Shown: positions 49,278 to 51,616 of the stretch, one piece after another
Layout: every line of letters starts with the position of its first letter
Position numbering within the stretch: the first letter of the stretch is position 1
From: Porphyromonadaceae bacterium UBA7203
GTDB taxonomy: Bacteria > Bacteroidota > Bacteroidia > Bacteroidales > Muribaculaceae
Assembly (NCBI GenBank): GCA_002490725.1
Contig: DKUN01000022.1
Span: forward strand, 1 to 51,616
Reading direction: 5' to 3'
Length of the DNA: 51,616 nt
Translations under genes and position numbers: made by a program
The notes under the pieces: model-generated
What the model was told of the DNA's origin: nothing
The model's database searches: none
Seen by the model: only the letters and a program-made list of their open reading frames with translations

Positions 49278-50549
49278 ATGCTTACCATACAGCAAATCAA
49301 AGAAAACCCAGCGCTAATCGTCAGCCGACTGGCCGTAAAGGGTTTTGACGGGCAAGAACCCATCAACCGAGTGCTCGACGCCGACAACCGCCGTCGCGAA
49401 CTGCAAATGAAAAACGACAGCCTTGCCGCCGAGCTCAACAAAATTGCCGCTCAGATCGGCGCAATGATGAAGCAGGGCAAAAAAGACGAAGCCGAAAGCG
49501 CCAAGTCGGCCGTTGCAAAAATGAAAGAAGAGCAAAAGACTATTGCCGCTCAGCTCGCCGCAACCGAAGGCGAAATACGCGAAATTCTGCTCAGCGTGCC
49601 CAACGTCCCCTACGAAGGCGTGCCCGCCGGCAAGAGCGCGGCCGACAACGTAGTCGAAGCTACCGGCGGCAACATGCCCGAACTCGGAAGCGAAGCCCTG
49701 CCCCACTGGGACCTCGCCAAGAAATATAACCTCATCGACTTCGACCTCGGCGTGAAAATCACCGGCGCCGGATTCCCCGTTTACATCGGCAAAGGCGCAC
49801 GCCTGCAGCGCGCGCTCATACAGTTCTTCCTCGACGAAGCCAACAAGGCCGGCTATGTGGAAATCCAGCCCCCCTACGTAGTAAACGAGGCATCGGGCAT
49901 CGGCACCGGACAGCTGCCCGACAAAGAAGGCCAGATGTATCACTGCCAGGTCGACAACCTCTACCTCATCCCGACCGCCGAAGTCCCCGTCACCAACATT
50001 TACCGCGACGTAATCATCCCCGCCGACAAACTCCCCAAAAAGAACTGCGCCTACAGCGCCTGCTTCCGCCGCGAGGCCGGCAGCTACGGCAAGGACGTGC
50101 GCGGACTTAACCGCCTACACCAGTTCGATAAAGTCGAGATTGTGCGCATCGAAAAACCCGAAGACTCCTACGCTGCCCTCGAAGAAATGAAAGACCACGT
50201 AAGAGGTCTGCTCGAAAAACTCGGCCTCCCCTGGCACATTCTACGCCTCTGCGGCGGCGACATGAGCTTCACCTCGGCCATCACCTTCGACTTCGAAGTC
50301 TGGAGCGGAGCCCAGCAGCGCTGGCTCGAAGTATCGTCGGTATCGAACTTCGAGACCTACCAGGCCAACCGCCTGAAATGCCGCTACCGCACCGCCGACA
50401 AAAAAACTGCGCTCTGCCACACCCTCAACGGCTCGGCCCTTGCCCTGCCCCGCATCATGGCGGCACTGCTCGAAAACAACCAGACCCCCGAAGGCATCAA
50501 GATACCCGAATGCCTCCACAAGTACACCGGGTTCGACATCATTGACTGA
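49278..50549 (+). CDS. serS: Seryl-tRNA synthetase
   Basis: A 423-residue class II synthetase charging tRNA-Ser (and the first step for selenocysteine where used). The N-terminal coiled-coil arm spans about 25-105 (RRELQMKNDSLAAELNKIAA, KSAVAKMKEEQKTIAAQLA). Motif 2 is FRREAGSYGKDVRGLNRLHQF (near 264) and motif 3 is NGSALALPRIMAALLENNQ (near 384), with the substrate Glu/Thr region TAEVPVTN near 235. Length is normal. It ends at a strong terminator (50567-50608). Confidence 0.98.
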   Translation: MLTIQQIKENPALIVSRLAVKGFDGQEPINRVLDADNRRRELQMKNDSLAAELNKIAAQIGAMMKQGKKDEAESAKSAVAKMKEEQKTIAAQLAATEGEIREILLSVPNVPYEGVPAGKSAADNVVEATGGNMPELGSEALPHWDLAKKYNLIDFDLGVKITGAGFPVYIGKGARLQRALIQFFLDEANKAGYVEIQPPYVVNEASGIGTGQLPDKEGQMYHCQVDNLYLIPTAEVPVTNIYRDVIIPADKLPKKNCAYSACFRREAGSYGKDVRGLNRLHQFDKVEIVRIEKPEDSYAALEEMKDHVRGLLEKLGLPWHILRLCGGDMSFTSAITFDFEVWSGAQQRWLEVSSVSNFETYQANRLKCRYRTADKKTALCHTLNGSALALPRIMAALLENNQTPEGIKIPECLHKYTGFDIID

Positions 50550-50566
50550 CACCACCGCAACTCCAG

Positions 50567-50608
50567 CTGAGAGCCGGACGCCGACACGCACCGGCTCTCA
50601 GTCATTTT
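50567..50608 (+). terminator. Terminator after serS
   Basis: Perfect 11-bp stem CTGAGAGCCGG (50567-50577) with CCGGCTCTCAG (50591-50601), then TCATTTT. Confidence 0.85.
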
Positions 50609-50636
50609 ATCACCGCCAACACATCCACTCCCCCGA

Positions 50637-51365
50637 ATGAGCGTTTACAGCAAGACATACTACCTCGCCGCAGGCGAAGGCACCCCCGAACGCCGCATGC
50701 CCGTCGGCCTGCTCTTTGCCCGCTGCATCGAAGTTGCCACCGACCACGCCAACCGCCTCGGCGTCGGATTCGAAAACCTGATGGCCCACGGACAGACATG
50801 GGTGCTCAGCCGCATGGCGGTCGAAATGACCCGCTACCCGGGCGTCAACGAAAACTACACCATCGAAACATGGGTCGACAGCTTCAACCGCGCCTTTTCC
50901 GACCGCATGTTCCGTATTCTTGACAACGAAGGCAACACCTGCGGCTACTCGCGATCAACATGGGTAGCCATCGACATGGAACGACGCACCCTGGCCGACA
51001 TATCGCGCTTCGACGCCCTGCGCGACGCCATCACCTGCGCCCGCGAATGCCCGATCGCACCCTCCGGACGCCATAGGCCGCTCGGCCCCGAAGCGACCGA
51101 AGCCGTCAGCCACCGGTTCGCCTACAGCGACATCGACTCAAACCGCCATGTCAACACCGTGCGCTACGTCGAAATGCTCATGAACTGCCGCACACCCGAG
51201 CAACATCGCACCTCCCCGCTGCGACGGCTCGACGTCACCTTCATGCGCGAATGTGTCTACGGCGAACTCGCCACCATATTTACCCTGCCAGTCGACGCCA
51301 AGACCACAGAAGCCGAACTAAGGGTCAACGGCGAGGCGCGCATACGCTTCACGGCCACCGTCTGA
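50637..51365 (+). CDS. Acyl-ACP thioesterase
   Basis: A 242-residue double hot-dog enzyme that releases fatty acids from acyl carrier protein. The first hot dog is about 1-130 (RMPVGLLFARCIEVATDHA, TWVLSRMAVEMTRYP, GYSRSTWVAIDMERR) and the second about 150-242, with the catalytic Asn/His in DIDSNRHVNTVRYVEML (near 168). The family is common in Bacteroidales and plants. It lies after a terminator and no clear promoter is visible, so its transcription start is uncertain. Confidence 0.92.
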   Translation: MSVYSKTYYLAAGEGTPERRMPVGLLFARCIEVATDHANRLGVGFENLMAHGQTWVLSRMAVEMTRYPGVNENYTIETWVDSFNRAFSDRMFRILDNEGNTCGYSRSTWVAIDMERRTLADISRFDALRDAITCARECPIAPSGRHRPLGPEATEAVSHRFAYSDIDSNRHVNTVRYVEMLMNCRTPEQHRTSPLRRLDVTFMRECVYGELATIFTLPVDAKTTEAELRVNGEARIRFTATV

Positions 51366-51594
51366 TTCCCCGCCACAATAATATATAGCGACCGCAGGCA
51401 ACGCGCACCCCGGCCTCGACGCGCAAAAAAACGATGCGCAAAGCAAAAATATTTCACATTGACTTTCAACGTCTTAAATATTTTTTTCAAAAATCTACGC
51501 ATTTTTGTCGCCCAAATATTTGCACATTACAAAAACTTGGCGTAACTTTGCACTCGCTAAGGCGCTAAAGAGTTAACGCCACCGCAAACGAGCT
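51366..51594. other. AT-rich gap before the tRNA
   Basis: No ORF supported. It contains an A/T-rich tract (about 51420-51520) and the tRNA promoter. Confidence 0.5.
51519..51550 (+). promoter_or_regulatory. Promoter for the terminal tRNA gene
   Basis: TTTG at 51519-51522, 20-nt spacer, TAACTTTG at 51543-51550, about 45 nt before the tRNA 5' end. Confidence 0.75.
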
Positions 51595-51616
51595 GCCTCT
51601 TTAGCTCAGTTGGCCA
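51595..51616 (+). tRNA. Partial tRNA gene (5' end; truncated by window)
   Basis: GCCTCTT (acceptor strand) followed by TA at positions 8-9 and GCTCAGTTGG, the D-arm of a canonical tRNA. The anticodon is beyond the window; the acceptor sequence recalls a tRNA-Thr of this group, but the type is not established. Confidence 0.85.

Noticed and set aside
1..51616. CRISPR array, prophage, integrative element or toxin-antitoxin pair
   Set aside because: No regular repeat-spacer pattern, integrase, phage gene or small overlapping gene pair was seen.

Overview
The window looks like a chromosomal segment of a gut Bacteroidales bacterium, most plausibly a Muribaculaceae-type genome (family placement is inference). 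Reasons: a SusC/SusD pair, GH95 and GH20 mucin-type glycosidases, DUF5686, DUF4302 and DUF2807 proteins, a short primary sigma factor of the Bacteroidetes type, and repeated promoters of the form TTTG-N19-21-TAnnTTTG. Coding DNA is GC-rich and intergenic DNA AT-rich. There is no CRISPR array, rRNA, prophage or integrase; the only mobile-type gene is a solitary HUH (Y1) transposase.

Layout. 1-7.2 kb, minus: a secreted F5/8C-like protein and a secreted GH95 fucosidase with lectin-like N-terminal modules. 7.3-7.9 kb: superoxide dismutase. 8.15-13.2 kb, plus: BadF-type kinase/serB, then mscL-murI-dusB-DUF2807 with overlapping or nearly touching ends. 13.2-16.1 kb: a CYTH protein (minus) and a DUF5686 outer-membrane protein (plus). 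16.1-21.2 kb, minus, tightly packed: GH13 amylase, plsC, speA, truA. 21.3-22.2 kb: HUH transposase with an unusual C-terminal extension. 22.3-31.9 kb, minus: SusC, SusD, an HExxH metallohydrolase lipoprotein, a DUF4302 lipoprotein and, after a strong terminator, a secreted protein. 32.2-34.8 kb, minus: a DcaP-like porin behind a DEAD-box helicase. 35.1-37.0 kb: Dabb protein, rpoD, pgeF. 37.1-40.4 kb: secreted GH20 hexosaminidase with a duplicated C-terminal module. 40.6-45.0 kb: alaS and an acyl-CoA ligase. 45.1-47.1 kb: secreted M6 metalloprotease. 47.2-48.6 kb, minus: a channel with an atypical filter, and an LTxxQ-motif gene cut by an in-frame TAG. 48.7-51.4 kb: yqeY, serS, acyl-ACP thioesterase. 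The window ends inside a tRNA gene.

How it fits together. Housekeeping genes (translation, envelope, peptidoglycan, polyamine and lipid synthesis) alternate with host-glycan and protein-foraging genes. The fucosidase and hexosaminidase would trim mucin-type glycans. The SusCD-metallohydrolase-DUF4302 operon looks like a TonB-dependent import system whose substrate is unknown and need not be a glycan, since no glycosidase lies in it. Four secreted proteins (F5/8C protein, the 593-aa protein, GH20, M6) end in the same short tail of the type aromatic-D-[LI]-x-G-R ... G-[LI]-[YN]-I, and GH95 ends in a diverged version, suggesting shared sorting or surface attachment.

The points most worth checking are the TAG-interrupted LTxxQ gene, the metallohydrolase-linked SusCD locus with an internal terminator, the transposase with a novel C-terminal domain, the channel with a TTCGSS filter, the 15-bp inverted repeat abutting the porin start codon, and the almost leaderless kinase gene.
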